From NCBI GenBank assembly GCA_030373045.1, contig JAUCPW010000014.1, forward strand, positions 1 to 32,229: DNA of 32,229 bases. The letters run 5' to 3'. The notes under the pieces were generated by a model. It was not told where the DNA came from and did no database searches. It saw only the letters and a program-made list of their open reading frames with translations. Both the position numbers and the translations under genes were made by a program. The DNA is from Candidatus Fermentibacter sp. Its GTDB lineage: Bacteria; Fermentibacterota; Fermentibacteria; Fermentibacterales; Fermentibacteraceae. Of this stretch, positions 31,874-32,229 are shown piece after piece (positions within the stretch are counted from its first letter, which is position 1; every line of letters starts with the position of its first letter).

Positions 31874-32227
31874 GGGGGCGATCGGTTTCGACGGGCTCGG
31901 TCGAGATCCCCCGGCAGCATGCCGAGGCCCCGCAGCCTCGTTAAAATGCGGGACTGTACAACTGCCGCCTAACATCGGCACCTCGCGGCTCCAATGAGCG
32001 GGCCGCGCGTCCGCCCCGGTGCTGTCTGTCCGCCGGGGGCCGGGCGTAAGAAGGCGGGCTGGCCGAAGTCCCCCCGCTCCCGGGTGGCAACGGCGAGACA
32101 CAATGGGAGATACCGGAGGGAGGGCCGTCCGGAGCCCGACCCGAGGGAAACTTAATCCGGTCTAAGCATGTAGCGGCCGTCGGATCCCTGAGCGCGGACG
32201 CGGGTTCGATTCCCGCCGCCTCCACCA
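31874..32227 (+). ncRNA. ssrA: Transfer-messenger RNA (tmRNA)
   Basis: This 354-nt gene encodes the RNA that rescues stalled ribosomes. The 5' end GGGGGCGATCGGTTTCGACGGG and the 3' end with GCGGGTTCGATTCCCGC form the tRNA-like domain. Acceptor strands GGGGGCG and CGCCTCC pair with the G3-U wobble that specifies alanine; CCA is encoded. Pseudoknot 1 is clear at 31922-31952: CGAGG pairs with CCTCG and CCCGCA with TGCGGG, around TTAAAA. The 3' part CTAAGCATGTAG is also conserved. The tag region is abnormal: 11 nt after the pseudoknot, where E. coli has its resume codon, the sequence reads GCC GCC TAA. No frame gives a tag ending in the usual ALAA. Confidence 0.93.
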
Positions 32228-32229
32228 TC

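Noticed and set aside
1-32229. CRISPR arrays, insertion sequences, phage genes or a replication origin
   Set aside because: No regularly spaced repeats, transposase or integrase motifs, terminal inverted repeats or DnaA-box clusters were seen.

Overview
The window is a GC-rich bacterial chromosomal segment made almost entirely of core genes. It suggests a diderm anaerobe: it has a complete Rnf ion-pumping complex, the selenocysteine insertion factors SelA and SelB, a MurE with the meso-diaminopimelate motif (DNPR), and a Wzc-type exopolysaccharide kinase in which the transporter and kinase parts are fused. Arginine is very often AGG despite the high GC. No gene fixes the phylum; an uncultured candidate phylum of the FCB type is only a guess. 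I see no insertion sequence, phage, CRISPR array or other obvious acquired element.

Layout. (1) 72-307, minus strand: a tRNA-His/tRNA-Lys transcription unit with a good sigma70-type promoter and a terminator-like hairpin. (2) 320-839: nrdR, divergent from the tRNAs. (3) 965-9495: rnfCDGEAB followed by selA and selB with overlaps or 1-nt gaps, apparently one eight-gene operon. (4) 9541-13492: UDP-glucose/GDP-mannose-type dehydrogenase, a very small SLBB-domain membrane protein and a Wzc-like tyrosine kinase, a piece of an exopolysaccharide locus. (5) 13605-28844: a long division and cell-wall (dcw) operon, mraZ-rsmH-ftsL-ftsI-murE-murF-mraY-murD-ftsW-murG-murC-ftsQ-ftsA-ftsZ, mostly joined by 4-nt ATGA/GTGA overlaps and led by a promoter with MraZ-type TGGG repeats between its -35 and -10. 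murB and ddl are missing from it. (6) 28872-30614: a radical SAM protein with its own promoter and probably a CTG start. (7) 30611-31288, minus: a secreted protein of unknown function converging on it, with both stop codons inside one CTAG. (8) 31528-32227: rpmB (minus) and the tmRNA gene ssrA (plus), transcribed divergently from back-to-back promoters.

How the genes work together. Rnf couples ferredoxin:NAD+ electron transfer to ion pumping. SelA and SelB supply selenocysteine for selenoproteins encoded elsewhere, plausibly redox enzymes feeding the same ferredoxin pool. The ugd-SLBB-Wzc group makes and exports a uronic-acid-containing polymer. The dcw operon builds lipid II and the divisome.

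I did not find a clearly new multi-gene system. The observations most worth checking are the tmRNA, whose tag region does not encode a normal ALAA-ending tag in any frame; the Rnf/SelAB operon linkage; the minimal SLBB-membrane protein overlapping the Wzc gene; and the probable CTG start of the radical SAM gene.
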